NCBI GenBank assembly: GCA_034509735.1
Contig: JACGWO010000011.1
Span: 22,304,979-22,368,978, forward strand
From: Sesamum alatum
Lineage: Eukaryota > Streptophyta > Magnoliopsida > Lamiales > Pedaliaceae
Reading direction: 5' to 3'
DNA: 64,000 nucleotides
How positions within the stretch are numbered: the stretch's first letter is position 1; each line of letters opens with the position of its first letter. Below the pieces are notes generated by a model, which worked only from the letters and a program-made list of their open reading frames with translations, was not told the DNA's origin and searched no databases. The position numbers were made by a program, and so were the translations under genes. Shown in pieces: positions 21,556-34,926 of this stretch.

Positions 21556-24500
21556 AGGTTTAAATTCATTTTGCCCCCTGTATTATTGAAAAATATTAAA
21601 AAATCACCTGTGATAATTAAAAGATCGATCACACCCCCTATGTTCTCGAGAAAAAATCACACTGCCCCCTGGTCAACTTGGACCTACTTTTTGAGGGGCA
21701 ATGACTAAAATGCCCCTCCATATATATGAAGGGGCTGTTGACCAGTGTAGACCAGATCTGCGTTTGAACGTTTTTCAGAGAGAAAAAAAAGAAAATCCTA
21801 TAGTTCTTCGACATCCTACAGAAAACGAACAAATCTTTGTTCAAAATCCGTCAATCTCAACGTTAAATTTGTAAAAGAAACCGATAGAATCTACTGAAAA
21901 GGTTTAAGAAGGTAAGATTTGTAATTTTGGTTAATTTTAATATATTTTCTGTGGTGTTTATTGCTTGGACAGTTTGAAAACTGTTTGTATGTTTGTGTGT
22001 AGGGTTTTTCGGACGAGAAATCTTGTTGTATTGTTGGTAAAGAAGGTAAGAGTTAGCTCATATCTATATTTCTCTTCTTTTATATTTTTCTGAAACCCTT
22101 ATTTTTTCGTATGTAGGGTTTCTTTTGAGTTTCAACTTGGGGTTTGGGTTTTCAGATCTGTATCCCAAGGGTAAACCGACAAATGTGTGAGGTGAGTTTT
22201 CATATGTAGAACTTTATTGTAGTTTACAATTTTTTTCATTATAAAATCTGGAAACAAGAACATATTTTTTTTTTGTATTTTATTGAAGATCTGATATAAA
22301 GAAAAAAAAAATGGTGATTTGCTTGGTGGATTGTGTAAGACAATGATGGTATGTTCTAAATTATAATGTTCTAAAGTAAAATTCCCTGAATATAGTATGT
22401 TGTGAATATTCAGTTGCTGTGAATATAGTATGTTGTTAGTGGTATGTTGTTTATAGTATCATATTACTGTGAATATTCTATTACTGTGAGTATCCTATTG
22501 TTAGTGGTATGTTGCTTATAGTATCCTATTGCTGTGAATATTCTATTGCTATGAGTATCTATTGTTAGTGGTATGTTGTTTATAGTATCTATTGATGTGG
22601 TCCCTATTGGTGTTAGTGGAATATATGGATGTTGATGTATTCTGTTTAATAGTATGAAGTTAGTGGAATATATGGATGTGGTCCCTGTTGGTGGAATTTA
22701 CAAATGTGGTCCCTGTTTTTTGAATTTCTGAATGTAATGCATACTTTCTTTTCTTTTTTCTTTTTGTTTCCTCCATGTGCAGAGTACTGAATTGCATGAT
22801 GTGCACTTTTGGTATGGTGGTAGGTTTTTGGATGCCAATAAATCTAGATATGTAGGTGGCATAAGAAGGATATTTGAAGGAATAAATATTGATTTCCTAG
22901 GACTCTATGAACTAGGTAATATGTATGATAAAGTTGGTGGGAAAAAAAGCACATTGAACTTTTACTATAAAGTTCCAGGCCAACCCTTAGAAATAGGACT
23001 AAGACTCATTAATAATGAATGTCCTGACATCTGCATAATTGATCTGGAGAATAAATACAGCGGGATAGACTTGCCTATTGAAATATGTAGAAGAACTTGA
23101 TTGTGAGCCCATTCAGGCATTAGATAAAGATGGTAATATAGTTAGACCTTAGAATGAGGATGAAATTAGGTACTTGCTAGAGGGGGTGAACTTTGATGAT
23201 GATTTAGAGCAGGGTTTTGAGTTTGAGGGTGTTGAGGAAAGGATGAATTGTGAGGGGATGGGCCAGGGTAAGGAAGGGATAGGTTCTATGTGTGAGGGTG
23301 TTGGGGAAAGAATGAATTGTGAGGAGTAGGGGGAACAAGGGGGCATTGGTGAGTGTCAGCAAAATCAGATGGAGGGTGGTGTAGCAAGTGAAGCTGAAAA
23401 TGAAGCACCAAATGAAAATGAAACACTAAATGAAAATGAAGCACAAGCACATGAAAATTTCAGTCTGAAAATCACCAGTCTGAACATTTTCAGACTACTC
23501 AATCACATGAAAATGTTCAGATTGAAAAAGACCAGTCTGAACATGTTTAGTCTGACATTGTGAGGCCTGATAAAGGCAAAACAAAAGTTTGTTATGCAGA
23601 AAATGAGTCCTCATCAGAATTTGATGATTCTTCTGATGAGGACTATCTGCAGCCTAATCAGGCTAGTGGTGATAGTGATAGTGAAACTCCAAGTCTTGTT
23701 TTAGAGACATTGAAGTTTTCGGTGATGATGATATCTTTTTGAACAAGAATCCAAGCAAAAAAGATTTAATTCACAAATTGAGGAGAATAATGAAGAAGAA
23801 AATGAAAAAATCAGAATGTCAGACTGAATTTCATGAAGAAAATGACAATTGGTTTTGTGATGATGGTGAAAGTGATGAACTTGACAGTTTGTCTAATTCT
23901 GAAAGTGAAGATTCACAACCAAAACATGATTTTTTTAAAGAATCAACAAACATAAAGACATGTGAATTGGTTGTTGGAATGAAATTTCATAATGCAAAAC
24001 ATTTCGGAGAGGTTATGAGAGATTGGTGCATTAGGAAATGATTTGATATTGAATACATCAAAAATGAGAAATGACTGCAAAATGGAAATTTGAGGGTTGT
24101 AATTGGAGGATTCATGCCTCTCCAATAATGAATGATGAATTCCAAATCAAATCCATACAAGGGGCTCACACTTGTGTTAGAACATATGATAACAAGCTTG
24201 CAAAAGCTTCATATCTGGCCAAAAGGATGGAATCTGTAATCAGAGACTACCCAAACATTCCAATTCAATAATTAAAAAGATCCATTTTAAGAAAATGCAA
24301 GGTTGAAGTGAGTAAACAGAAAGTTCAAAGGGCTAGAAGGGAGGCACTTGAAAAAATTAGAGGGAAAGATTCTATTCAATATGAACTATTGTGGGATTAC
24401 TGTGAGACTGTGAGAAAATTCAATCCTGGCAACAAACTGATCATTAAGAAAGTTGATGGTTCAGAACCACCCATCTTTGATAAAATGTATGTAAGTCTTT

Positions 24501-27500
24501 TTGCACTTAAAAAATGCTTTTTAAGTGGTTGTAGGCTAATCATTGGTCTAGATGGTTGCTTTCTAAAAACTGTTTATGGTGGTCAGTTGTTAGTTGCTAT
24601 AGGAGGGATGGGAATGACAACATATTTCCCATTTCCATTGCTGTGGTTCAGATAGAAAATAGGAAAAATTGGACTTGATTTCTGGGGGAATTGTTAGATG
24701 ATATAGGAGGGTTGGGGAGTTCAACATGGTCTTTCATTTCTGATAGGCAAAAAGGCCTCATTGAGGCCTTAAAAGATCTTGTGCTTAATTCTGAACATAA
24801 ATTTTGACTCAGGCATATGTATGAGAATTTCAAAATAAAATTCCAATCCCAAGAACTGAAACAATACTTCTGGAAAGCTGCATCAACAACAAACAAAAGG
24901 AATTTTGAAAGGTTCATGAAAAAAATTGAAGAAATTGACCCCAAAATTAAACCTGAAGTTGAGACAACATCTGAATGGCTGCAAAAAATAATCCAGAACA
25001 TTGGTGTAGGGCTTTTTTCCCTTTTCATAGTAAATGTGGTATATTGGTGAACAATCTTTGTGAAAGCTTCAATAATTACATACTTGATACTAGAGACAAG
25101 CCAATAATCACAATGTTTGAATGAATTAGAACTAAATTGACGAATAGATTGCAACAAAAAAGGGAAGGGATGGAGAAGTTTGAGGGACAAATCTGCCCTA
25201 ATGTTCTGAAAAAAAAAATAAAAAAGCAACAGTTGGGGGCTAGGAATTGTTTTACAATGTGGTGTGGGATGGATGAGTATGAAGTAGATCATTTCTTAGA
25301 CAAATATGTGGTGGACCTTGCAAAAAATACATGCACTTGTGGCATGTTTTAGTTAAATGGCTACCCTTGTTGCCATGCATGTGCAACAATAGCAACCAAA
25401 AGGGTTCCAATTGATGAGTATGTTGATGTTTGTTACAAAAACTCAACATACTTAAGGGTTTATGGGGAGATGATCCATGTTGTTCCTGGGGCAAAAGACT
25501 ATATCCAAACATCTTATGAACCCTTAAAACCACTAAAAGTTAAAACAAAAAGGGGAAGGCCAAAGAAGCTTAGGAAGATGGGCTCGGGTGAGATGCAAAC
25601 CACTTCTACAAGAAAGGGGTTGACACACACTTGCACCAAGTGCTTGGAGAGGGGGCACAACAAGGGCACTTGCAAGAATCCACCACATCCAAACTCCAAG
25701 TATTACAAGGTGAAGTAAATTACAACTACATATTAATATTTTTTTCCCCCTAAATTGTATGCTGACTTGTTTATCCTCATTTGCAGGGCATTGAGCATGA
25801 GGAAATACCTGTTCAGGGCTCCCAAATACCCCCAGCAAGCCAAGAGCATGATTCTGCATCTCAACCTACAAGAACAACCAAGGTAAAATACTACTTAATG
25901 ATGATTTTTTGTGAACAACTAATAATAATTTATTAATCTCGTATCATTCTTGTACTTCAGAAGCAAAGAAAAGCAGGAAGATCATCTGCACAAAAACTGC
26001 CAAGAAGCACAAGCACCCCTGTTACTGCAGTAAGTATTTCTGCAATCTAGTAAATTATTTTTGTACTGTTTTTTCCCCTAAATTATTTTGTGATGCAGAA
26101 TCAGCCAACAACATCACCATCTGCAACAACACAATTCACAGGCACACCTGCATCTACACCTGCTGTAAGTTTTACACTGTTAAGCCCTGTTTTGCATTTT
26201 TCTGCTTCTGTATCTAATTCCTTTTTTTTTTGTTTCTTCTAGCAGGAGATTGGATATCAAGGGCCTCGCAATGCTGCTTTGATGGGGAACAAAATTGGAG
26301 CAAATTCAAGCAGAAATAAAAAGGCCTACAATCCCTCAAGTTCTGGAAAAAATTAAGGAGAGGTCAAAGAAAAGGCCATGGAGGCCATAAAAGTAAGGTG
26401 TAATGTTGTTTACAACATTTTTTGGCATTGAATATGTTGATATTTTGGTTGTATGTTGTACATGCTGTACATTGGGGGTTGAATTTTTTTGTCTATGGTT
26501 GTACATTTTGGTTGAATTGTTTTTTGCTCAGAACCACTGTTAGAATTTTGCCTAATTATTGCCTTGTGTACAGCTTCAGAATTTTGGCAGTGTTTTGCCT
26601 TGCAATGTGCTCAATGAAATCATATTTTTATTATTTTTAATGTTCTGTCCATTTCCAATTTTGGCACATTTCAATTGACAAAACATTACACATTTTCACC
26701 ATTTTAATCTTATTTAATCATAAACTGTCAATTGCCAAAATACTTGAATTTTACTTCATTAATAGAATAAAAACCACAAAAAACAGTACAGTACTAACTC
26801 CTATCCAAAAATTAACATTGCTAACCAATTTTTCGTTGCCTCGAACAGTTACATTTGATCTTCCACAATTTGACGCTTTCGATACCGCTTCATCTATATC
26901 AAATCCATCTTGTTTATCTTCGTATGTTGAAAATCATCGTTCACTGCTCCACTGTGTGCTCCAAAATCAAAGTTCACCGGAATTCCACTTGGTGCCCATG
27001 TTGCTCTTTTGGGTTGTATCCAACGAAAATAATTACAAACTTGAAATCTGCAACAATAATACAACTTACCTCTAGAAGGTTTTGTTAAAGATTCCACAAC
27101 CCTAATTTCTGCCTTTGAATTGCATCCACAAAATGGTGAAGATGAAAACCTCAAATCGAGCACTTCCTTGCATGCTCGATTTTTTTTCCTCGATTCGTTT
27201 GTGTGGACATGGCTGTTTTTTAGTTTTTTTTTTTATAATTTTTTTGATATTTTTTTTAGCTTGGATGTGCAAGAAAGAGAAGAAAAAGTGGCATTAGGGT
27301 TTGGGTACTTCAGCAGCCTTAAAAAGAGGGGGAGAAGGGCAAAAATGTCCAGAAAATGAACTTCTCGCAGGCCTAGGCGCAGCCAACGCGCATGGGCAAC
27401 AAAAACTCATCGCAGGAGTTTTTTTAAACTTTGTTCTATAACACAGGAGGTGTAATTGAGACTTTATTTTTCACAGGGTTTTTTTTTGATAATTCTCAAT

Positions 27501-27530
27501 ACCACAGGGGGGGTCCATGTATTTTTCCCT
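21556..27530 (+). mobile_element. MuDR-type Mutator-like element, near full length but decayed
   Basis: About 6 kb bounded by degenerate ~85-90-bp inverted repeats: the left end runs through TTGCCCCCTGTATTATTGA, and the right end is the complement of ACCCCCCCTGTGGTATTGAG. The flanks ATAAATACAT (21546-21555) and AAAAATATAT (27531-27540) match at 8 of 10 positions, consistent with an eroded 9-10-bp duplication, though AT-rich sequence makes this weak. It encodes a MuDR-type transposase on the plus strand (separate entry). Tandem ~60-bp TATAGTATCCTATTG-type repeats lie at 22396-22590, upstream of the coding part. Confidence 0.8.
22777..26357 (+). pseudogene. MuDR-family transposase, degenerate
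   Basis: Pieces of one transposase lie in order on the plus strand. 22777-23150 is a PB1-like N-terminal domain (HDVHFWYGGRF...). 23360-23930 is an acidic Glu/Asp/Ser-rich linker. 23946-24270 is the MuDR DNA-binding domain (LVVGMKFHNAKHFGEVMRDW, then CNWRIHAS). 24300-25060 is the MULE catalytic region (LIIGLDGCFLKTVYGGQLL). 25260-25450 is a SWIM zinc finger (CTCG...CCHAC). 25635-25680 is a zinc knuckle (CxxCxxxGHNKGTCK). Small C-terminal exons follow at ~25786-25881, 25962-26029, 26100-26164 and 26245-26357, with GT-AG borders. Frameshifts and in-frame stops occur repeatedly (for example after 23097, 24038, 24268 and 24652, and TAG inside the SWIM finger at ~25350), so it cannot make a full transposase. 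Confidence 0.88.
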
Positions 27531-27659
27531 AAAAATATATACGGTAACACGACGATAAACATTTCTTACCGAACCAAGTCTAAGATTGTCCAGTACAAAA
27601 AGTTCACTTTCATATGCGTCTTTACAGGATTAAGTACATGATCGTTCATCAGAAATGCA

Positions 27660-30557
27660 TCAGTCGACCTGCGTAAACTCAAGTGCATTGGCGTCTGGAT
27701 CACGTGTGAAAATTGCTGGTCTTCCCGAACGACTAAGGGTATACGGAATGCCTGAAACGTGAACGATAAGCTTAAACTTAGAAGCCAAAATAGTAAAATG
27801 AAATATGAATGATCCACATAGAGAACTCTGAAGAACAAATAAGGGAATAAACGAATGAATTGGATGATAGTCTATCACATCTTACCAGCTTTATCAAGGA
27901 TATCTTTTAGTTTAGACACATCTCGAATCGCTATGCAAGCATGACGATCACGGCCACCATGCTCTGGCCGGCCCGTTAGTGGATCAGGATTTGGAAGCTC
28001 CATCAGATGTATCATCTCAGCACCGACCCACAACCAAGCACCCCTATATGGGAGTTTATCATGTGGCCGCGCCTCGTTTATAGGTAGACCTGATTTTGGG
28101 ATAAGACTTCACTTGTCAATTGAAAAGGATCAAAATTTGTCAACTTTAAGGCAGAAATAAACGTTACCGAGGATATTCTAGTAGAAGTGTTACCGAGGAT
28201 ATTCTGGTAGAAGTGCAGGGACCGTTCAAGATTCTCGCACAAGATTCCAACATGGTGAACACCAACAACACCAAAATCTTCAAGAACACAGCCATCTTTG
28301 TCAAAGTATGCCAAAAACGATATCCAACCTCAATACAGGAAGAATTTATCTTCATCGTCACTCATTATAAGTTTCTCACTCTCTTGCCGCATGAAATAGT
28401 TGATCGTAGCTAGTACAGCTCAACAAGTTTAAAAACATTACAACAAAGTTCATGCATACTTGCTGGAATACCTCTGTGAGACCAGAAATTACAATGAGGT
28501 TTACATGATTCCAGATTAATTTCGTAATTCCCTAACCCTGTTTTTGGTTGTAAGTGTCTTGTCATGGCTGCAAACCATATATCAATTACCCTGAAAGACA
28601 GGGCGGAAAGACTCAATACAATCAACTTATCTTTCACTTATTACCGATAACATATAGAAATAACTCAGTCTCTGCACGGTATGCCAGAAATTAGATATCT
28701 CAGCAACGAGCCTTCTTAGCTTATAAAAACATGATAAAGTTGGTCATAAGCAAATCAGATGAATTAATCATGTATAACTCAGGAAAATACGATTAAAAGA
28801 ACCCTTGTCTCTCTTCTAACAGGGTAATGGACTAGATATGCAGTTTAATAGAAGATATTCTCAAATTCGACGATAACGTTGCTTCTATACACACTTAATC
28901 CTAATGAGGCATCAACACCATAAGAACTGAAGTTAAACCTCACAATAGTAAATGTGCCACGCAATCCAATTTTATGAAGAAAAGGATCTGGGAGTTAGAA
29001 CTAATTCATCCAAAAGATCGGCTGCATTATTCATTTAAGTCAGCATAAGCAATGCACTTAATAAATAGCAATTGAAACTCCAATAGAAAATCTGTTCAAA
29101 AAGGAAAAGACGGAAAAATGATTACCACCCCTGTCTTCAGCTGCCTCAACATTCACAGAATCCTTAGCAAGCACATCTGTCTCTGTTGATGCTTTACTTT
29201 TTATTACTGGAAACTGAACATTGTGCCGGCTGTTTTTCCTAAAAAGCATATAATCTCTCTTTGACAGTGTTTTCATTACAAGAGCTCCTGCGTTTCCATC
29301 ATTCTAAGAAAGAGAGGTCAATTAGGCCATCCAACTTCAGATAAACATAACCAAGAAAATCGGAAGCAAACATAATACTCCACAACAACTGTTCCAGTGT
29401 CACCATATCCTTCTTCAAAACAAATGGAAAGAGCGTTCTTACAGAAGCATGCAATCTGTTCTTATTCAAATAGCGAAATCCAGGGGAAACAGTTTCACAT
29501 GCCTACACTAAGATGCTTTGACATGTAAAATGCGATGAGAGTGCCAAATACAATAAATAATATGCACAGTGCTCAGCATCTATACTTGGCATAGATAATA
29601 GAATCTCGCCAGTCGAGTTTTAAGTACAACGCAAAACAACATTCGATCCGTGGAAACAGGACCACGACTACATACTTTACTTGTACTAGTTTATGTTCAA
29701 AAAGAAGATTAATACTGAATGCTTTGTCTCACAGCCACTCTTTTAATCTGGTTCCACTGCATACATCTTCATAAGTTCCTTATGATCATTGCTCTACTAC
29801 TAAATTAAAAGGGGGGAAATTGCACTTTTGGTCCCACACAAAAGAGGGTGTTGTACTTTTGGTCCCACGGATTACGGGCTTAACACATTTGGTCCCATAG
29901 ACTAAAAAATTATAGCATTTGGAAGTTTGGAACAAAAAAAGGCTACAATTTTTTATCCTATGGGACCAAATCTGCCACAATTTTTCATCATAGGGGATAA
30001 AAAATGCCATAACTTTTTATCCTATGGGACCAAACGTGCTAAGCACGTAAACTGTAGGACCAAAAGTACAACACCATCTATTGCGTTGGACCAAAACTGC
30101 AATTTTCCCTTAAAAGTGAGAAGGAATTAGCAAAAACAGACCATCACCATTGAGTTCATTACAGAAGGGGAACATCAACATTGAAACCATACCAGTTCTA
30201 TGAATTCAAGTATCAAATTTTCATACTTAATAATTTTATGAATAATCGAATACACATACTCCATTCACAGCGCCTCCTCATCAAAATAACAAAAGAAAAA
30301 GAAACAAAAATCAGCCATAAAGGGGAAATCACGAATTAAATCTTTACCTCCGGGCCGAGGAAACAGAGAAAAAGTGATCAAAAGAAGAACTCAACAGTAA
30401 ACCAATTTATATCAAAAATCTTGAAATTCCATAAAAAAACACAGAAAATTGCAAGTATGAATACATATACACAGGTGCGATATGCATATACATGGAGAAA
30501 AACTTTTGTTACCTTGTTAACAGGCAGATTGAGAGGTGGGGTCAGTAGAGAAGCCAT
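27660..30557 (-). CDS. Glyoxalase/VOC-superfamily protein, probably plastid (At5g57040-like)
   Basis: Member of the vicinal-oxygen-chelate (glyoxalase I / bleomycin resistance) superfamily; the substrate is unknown. Five coding exons join in frame: 30557-30513, 29303-29126, 28295-28194, 28089-27886, 27751-27660, giving 206 residues, close to the size I recall for At5g57040. The N-terminal ~70 residues are Ser/basic-rich and resemble a plastid transit peptide. The VOC fold follows, with likely metal ligands His ~88 (GVHHVGIL), Glu ~139 (MIHLMELP), His ~158 (RHACIAI) and Glu ~201 (NALEFTQ). All introns are GT-AG. Odd features: a 26-bp tandem duplication repeats the donor of exon 3 (28164-28215), where only the first donor keeps the frame, and a ~300-bp MITE sits in intron 1. 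No stops in the joined frame. Confidence 0.87.
28164..28215 (-). repeat. 26-bp tandem duplication spanning a splice donor
   Basis: Two adjacent 26-bp units (28164-28189, 28190-28215), differing at one base, each contain TCCTCGGTAA on the minus strand and therefore two GTAAC donors. Splicing at 28193 gives the conserved frame; splicing at the second donor adds 26 bases and shifts the frame. Confidence 0.9.
29811..30109. mobile_element. MITE within intron 1 of the glyoxalase-like gene
   Basis: 299 bp with inverted ends GGGGGGAAATTGCAC(T) and the complement of GGGAAAATTGCAGT. Internal GGTCCCA/TGGGACC words are mirrored (TTTTGGTCCCAC left, GGGACCAAA right). TTAAAA lies on both sides, a partial duplication. 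Non-coding. Confidence 0.65.
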
Positions 30558-30802
30558 TGAAATGGAGCTTCAACTATGAAAAATAATTAGCAAAATTTGT
30601 TCATATTTATGTGTACTCAACGACAAAAACCAGTTCGCGGCTGAGGACTTTGGGTGGCAGAGCACCACTGCTTCACGTTCGGGGGTCAATCTGAAAATAC
30701 GGGAAAGTATAGGCAACATTGACAATAAAGGTTCCAAGCCCAAGTTTGCTCCACTTCAACTTAATTGTTTATGAGAAAATTAATTTTTGAATAAATGATT
30801 GT

Positions 30803-31051
30803 TGTGATAAAACTAACATAAAATTGCAACAATATGATAACTAGAATTGAGAGGAAAGAATATAGTATTTTTATATTATTTCTCCTTGTTACAATACAAA
30901 ATGAAGTGGCCTATTTATAAACTCCAAAATTACAACCAAAAGGCTCATATTTGATGAGGGAAGATGAATCACAAAAGTTTCAATTTTATGAGGGAATGTA
31001 AAAAGCATGGAAGATGAAGATGAGCATCCACAAACTTTAAGTTTCATAACA
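30803..31051 (-). repeat. 3' LTR of the Copia element
   Basis: Begins TGTGATAAAACTAACAT and ends TTTCATAACA on the plus strand (TG...CA). Contains a TATA-like TATAAATA on the minus strand at 30912-30919. The polypurine tract CCAAGGGGGAG (minus strand) is at 31052-31062, directly inside it. Confidence 0.92.
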
Positions 31052-31272
31052 CTCCCCCTTGGATGTTCATCAATCAAGAATATGCCTCGTTAAAACCTTA
31101 TTAGGAAAAACCTCGAGGGACAAAACCATAGTTAAGGGAAAAGAGTACATTATTCTTTAAAACGCGATTACATACTGCCTCATTAAAAACATTACCAGGA
31201 AAAACCCAGTGGGAAAAACCATGGTCAAGGAAAAAAGAGCGCAACGCGTATTTACTTCCCCTCATTAAAATA

Positions 31273-34200
31273 TCAATCGAGATCTTTGAGGCGACGAACA
31301 CCAGTATTATAGACTAGCTTCTGAAATATTGCAGTAGGAAGTGCCTTGGTGAACAAATCTTCTAGATTGTCACTTGAACGGACTTGCTGATCATCAATAT
31401 CACCATTCTTCTGAAGATCATGAGCGAAGAAGAATTTTGGTGAAATACATGCCACATTATCTTCATAAAAGATCGTTGGGATAATCTTATCAAATGATAA
31501 TCTAAAAGTCCCTGGAATGTGTCGAATCATGGATCTCAACTAAATACATTTTTGAGTTGCCTCATATATTGATATAATTTCTGCATGATTTGATGATGTG
31601 TGTTATTGTTTGTTTTATTGATCGCCATGAAATTGCTCTAAAATAGCGAAGTATGTATATAATTCTATTCCAATGCCTTCGCATGGGTGAAGAACTATAT
31701 CTTGCTAATAAATTAATAGCAAATGTCATATCAATCTTGTATGGTTAGCAAGATACATTAGTGCTCCAATTGCACTAAGATATGGTACTTTTGGACCAAA
31801 TAGTTCTTCATCACCTTCTCGAGGTCTAAAAGAATCCTTCTTCAACCTTAATGATCTTACAACCATTGGGGTGCTCAATGGATGTGATTTGTCCATATAA
31901 AATCACTATAACACCTTAGCGATATAAGCTTCTTGATGCACAAGGATTCCATTTTGTAAATGTTCAACTTGCAATCCAAGATAATATTTTGTTCTTCCTA
32001 AATCTGTCATCTCAAACTCTTTCTTTAAGCAGTTTATAGCCTTTGGAAGATCTTTTGGAGTTCCAATAATGTTTAAGTCATCAACATAGACTGCAATTAT
32101 AACAAATTCATTTCCAGATCTTCTCATGAAAATACATGGACAAATGGAATCATTTTTGTATTCTTCTTTCAACAAATGATCATTGGGACGATTATACCAC
32201 ATTCGTCTAGATTGCTTCAACCCGTAAAGGGATTTATTTAACTTAATAGAATAATATTCTCGAGAACTTGAATTGTATGCTTCGGGCAAATGAAATCCTT
32301 TAGGGAGTTTCATATAGATATTATTATCAAGTCAGCCATATGATAGGCTATAACGACATCTAGTAGACGCAAATTGAGTCCATGTTTTACTGCCAGACTA
32401 ATTAAGTACCGAAAAATAGTTGCATCCACCATAGTAGAGTAAGTCTCTTAATAGTCAATACTGGGTCTTTATGAAAACCTTTGAGCAACAAGTCTTGCTT
32501 TATATCTAACAATTTCACATTGCTCATCTTGTTTTCACACAAATACCCATTTGTATCTCATTGGTTATACATCTTCAGGTGTATGGACTATAGGTCCAAA
32601 AACCTTTCGCTGTGCAAGTGATTTTAATTCAGCCTCAATTGCGTCTTTTCATTTTTGGCCAATCATTTCTTTGTCTGCATTTCTGAACAGACTTTGGTTC
32701 ATGATCCTCATTATCATTTTGGCTACATTATATGCAAAAATATCATCGACGATGACTTCATTTCGGTTCCAACATATTCCATTCAGGACATAATTTATAG
32801 AGATCTCATCATTTTCATGAATTTCAGGTACCTGAGTTCTTCTGGAACTGACATATTAATTATGCCTGAAAACTCTTCCGGAGTTATATCCTCGATTTGG
32901 CCATCTTTATTCATAGCTCCTATTCCTTTTCGAAGATTTTTATCTTTGGAACCAATAGGCCTACCTCGCTTCAGGCGTGGTTTAGGCTCATTTGCAACAT
33001 TAACTTGTCTGACAGGGACATCAAATTTTATCGAAACGTTAGCGGCTGGAAGATGAGATTTAGTTACTTGGGTTAGTAAATGCATCTGGTAGTTTATTTG
33101 CTAGACTTTGCAAATGAATTATTTTTTGAACTCCCAGTTCACTTTAATTAGTGCGAGGATCAAGATGAAATAATGATAATTCATTTCAACTAATTTTCTT
33201 TTCCAGCTGATTACTCTCTCCCCCTAATGTGTGGAAAACTGATTCATCAAAATAACAATCGGCGAATCGAGCTGTAAATGAGTCTCTTGTTAATGATTCA
33301 AGATACTTTACTATGGAAGGAGACTCAAATTCAATATAAATTCCCAACCTCTGTTGAGGACCTATCTAAGTGCGCTGTGGTGGAGCAACTGGAACATATA
33401 TCGCGCACCTAAAAACTCTTAGATGGAAAATATTAGGTTCTTGACCAAAAACCAATTGTAGGGGAGATGATTTGTGATAACTTGTTGGCCTAATACGAAT
33501 TAGTGTTGTTGCATGCAAAACAACATGTCCCCAACAAGAAATGGAAGTTTTGACCTCATAAGCAATGGTCTTGCAATTAATTGCAGACGTTTAATGAATG
33601 ATTCTGCAAGACCATTCTATGTATGAACATGTGCTACAGGATGTTCAACATAAATTCCAATAGGCATACAATAATCGTTGAAAATCTGAGAAGTGGATTC
33701 TCCAGCATTATCAAGGCGTATTTTCTTAATTGGATAATCAAGCAAAAGTACTCGTAATCTGATTAATTGAGCAAGCAATCTCGCAAACTCTAGGTTGCGA
33801 AATGATAACAAAGGTACATGTGACCATCTCGTGATGAATCAAAAATCATGAAATATCAAAATAGTCCACATGGCGGGTGGATTAGTCCACAAATATCGCC
33901 CTTGTATACGTTCCGGAAATGTGAGAGATTCATTCTCTATTTTTGCTTGTAATGGTCGAATAATTAACTTTTCTTGAGAACAAGCAGCATATGAAAAATT
34001 ACTGGATTGAAGAATATGTTGGCTCTTCAATTATTTTTTCGCATCATAATTGATCCAGGATGGTCCAACCGGTCATGCCAAACAACAAACTTATTATAAT
34101 TCGTAAACTTCTGGTTTACGATAGCATGAGTTTCAATTGTACTAATATATGTGTAGCACAAACTAGAAGAAAATGCCGGTAATTTTTCAATATGCATTTC

Positions 34201-34516
34201 TTCTCTGAGATCGTACTTGTGATATCGAGATACTCAATATCTCTTGATTTGTTGTCTCAATATGATATCCATTTCGGCGGATATCATTAAAGCTTAGAAG
34301 GTTTCTTTGAGACTTGGTGGAATAAAGTGCATCATCAATATAAATTTGTGTTCCACCGAGTAACAATACATTAGCTCTTCCAGAGCCCTCAATTAACTTT
34401 GCACTATCGGATATAGTACTAACATTAGCTTCTTGAATTACAAAAATAAGAAAAGTACTTATCTTTAAATATTGTGCGCGTTGTAGCACAATCAGCAAGA
34501 TACATATCTTAACCAT
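31273..34516 (-). pseudogene. Copia pol polyprotein, degenerate
   Basis: Minus-strand pieces in Copia order. 34516-34187: end of protease and gag-pre-integrase (ALYSTKSQRNLLSF). 34030-33617: integrase core pieces (KKIRLDNAGE). 33085-32795: integrase C-terminal linker (KRGRPIGSKDKN). 32313-31906: reverse transcriptase with the active-site YVDD and SLYGLKQ. 31539-31273: RNase H end (SSDNLEDLFTKALP). Stops and frameshifts separate them, and the RNase H piece lacks about 20 residues between NVACI and SPKFF compared with relatives. Not functional as read. Confidence 0.85.
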
Positions 34517-34713
34517 TAATGTTAGTGCTAACCAACTGGATACTCATTCTTGATTAAAACATGACAAAATATCAAACCCGCATTACAATATGCTATTAAC
34601 GAGAAACAAAGATATAAATAAATTCTTCATTATCGTCGAAAACATGCAAGATACAAAATTCATAATACTAAACAAGAAATAAGAAATATATTACTGAATA
34701 CTTCTATCACCAA

Positions 34714-34926
34714 TCAAGTGATCAATTTTTCCTTTATCGTTTCTCCCAAATTATTACTCTCCAAATTCAGTGCGGCGTAAAGGACCCATGATAGATAGTT
34801 TACTCCAAAAATGTCAAGAGAATTGAAGATCAATTTTATAAGATTGACCATATTACACAAGTTAATATGCACTTTTAGCATAACATTCACCATATACACA
34901 TAAGTGGAATCAAATGTATTACACAT
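34714..34926 (-). pseudogene. Remnant of the Copia gag N-terminus
   Basis: The frame ends with a typical Copia gag start: LDIFGVNYLSWVLYAALNLE followed by LGETIKEKLIT. It then stops, and only about 200 bases separate it from the protease region, where a gag of several hundred codons is expected. Most of gag, including any zinc knuckle, is therefore deleted. Confidence 0.65.

Noticed and set aside
24648..25292. 214-codon minus-strand frame
   Set aside because: Lies antisense to the MuDR transposase catalytic region and has no recognisable domain; a shadow frame.
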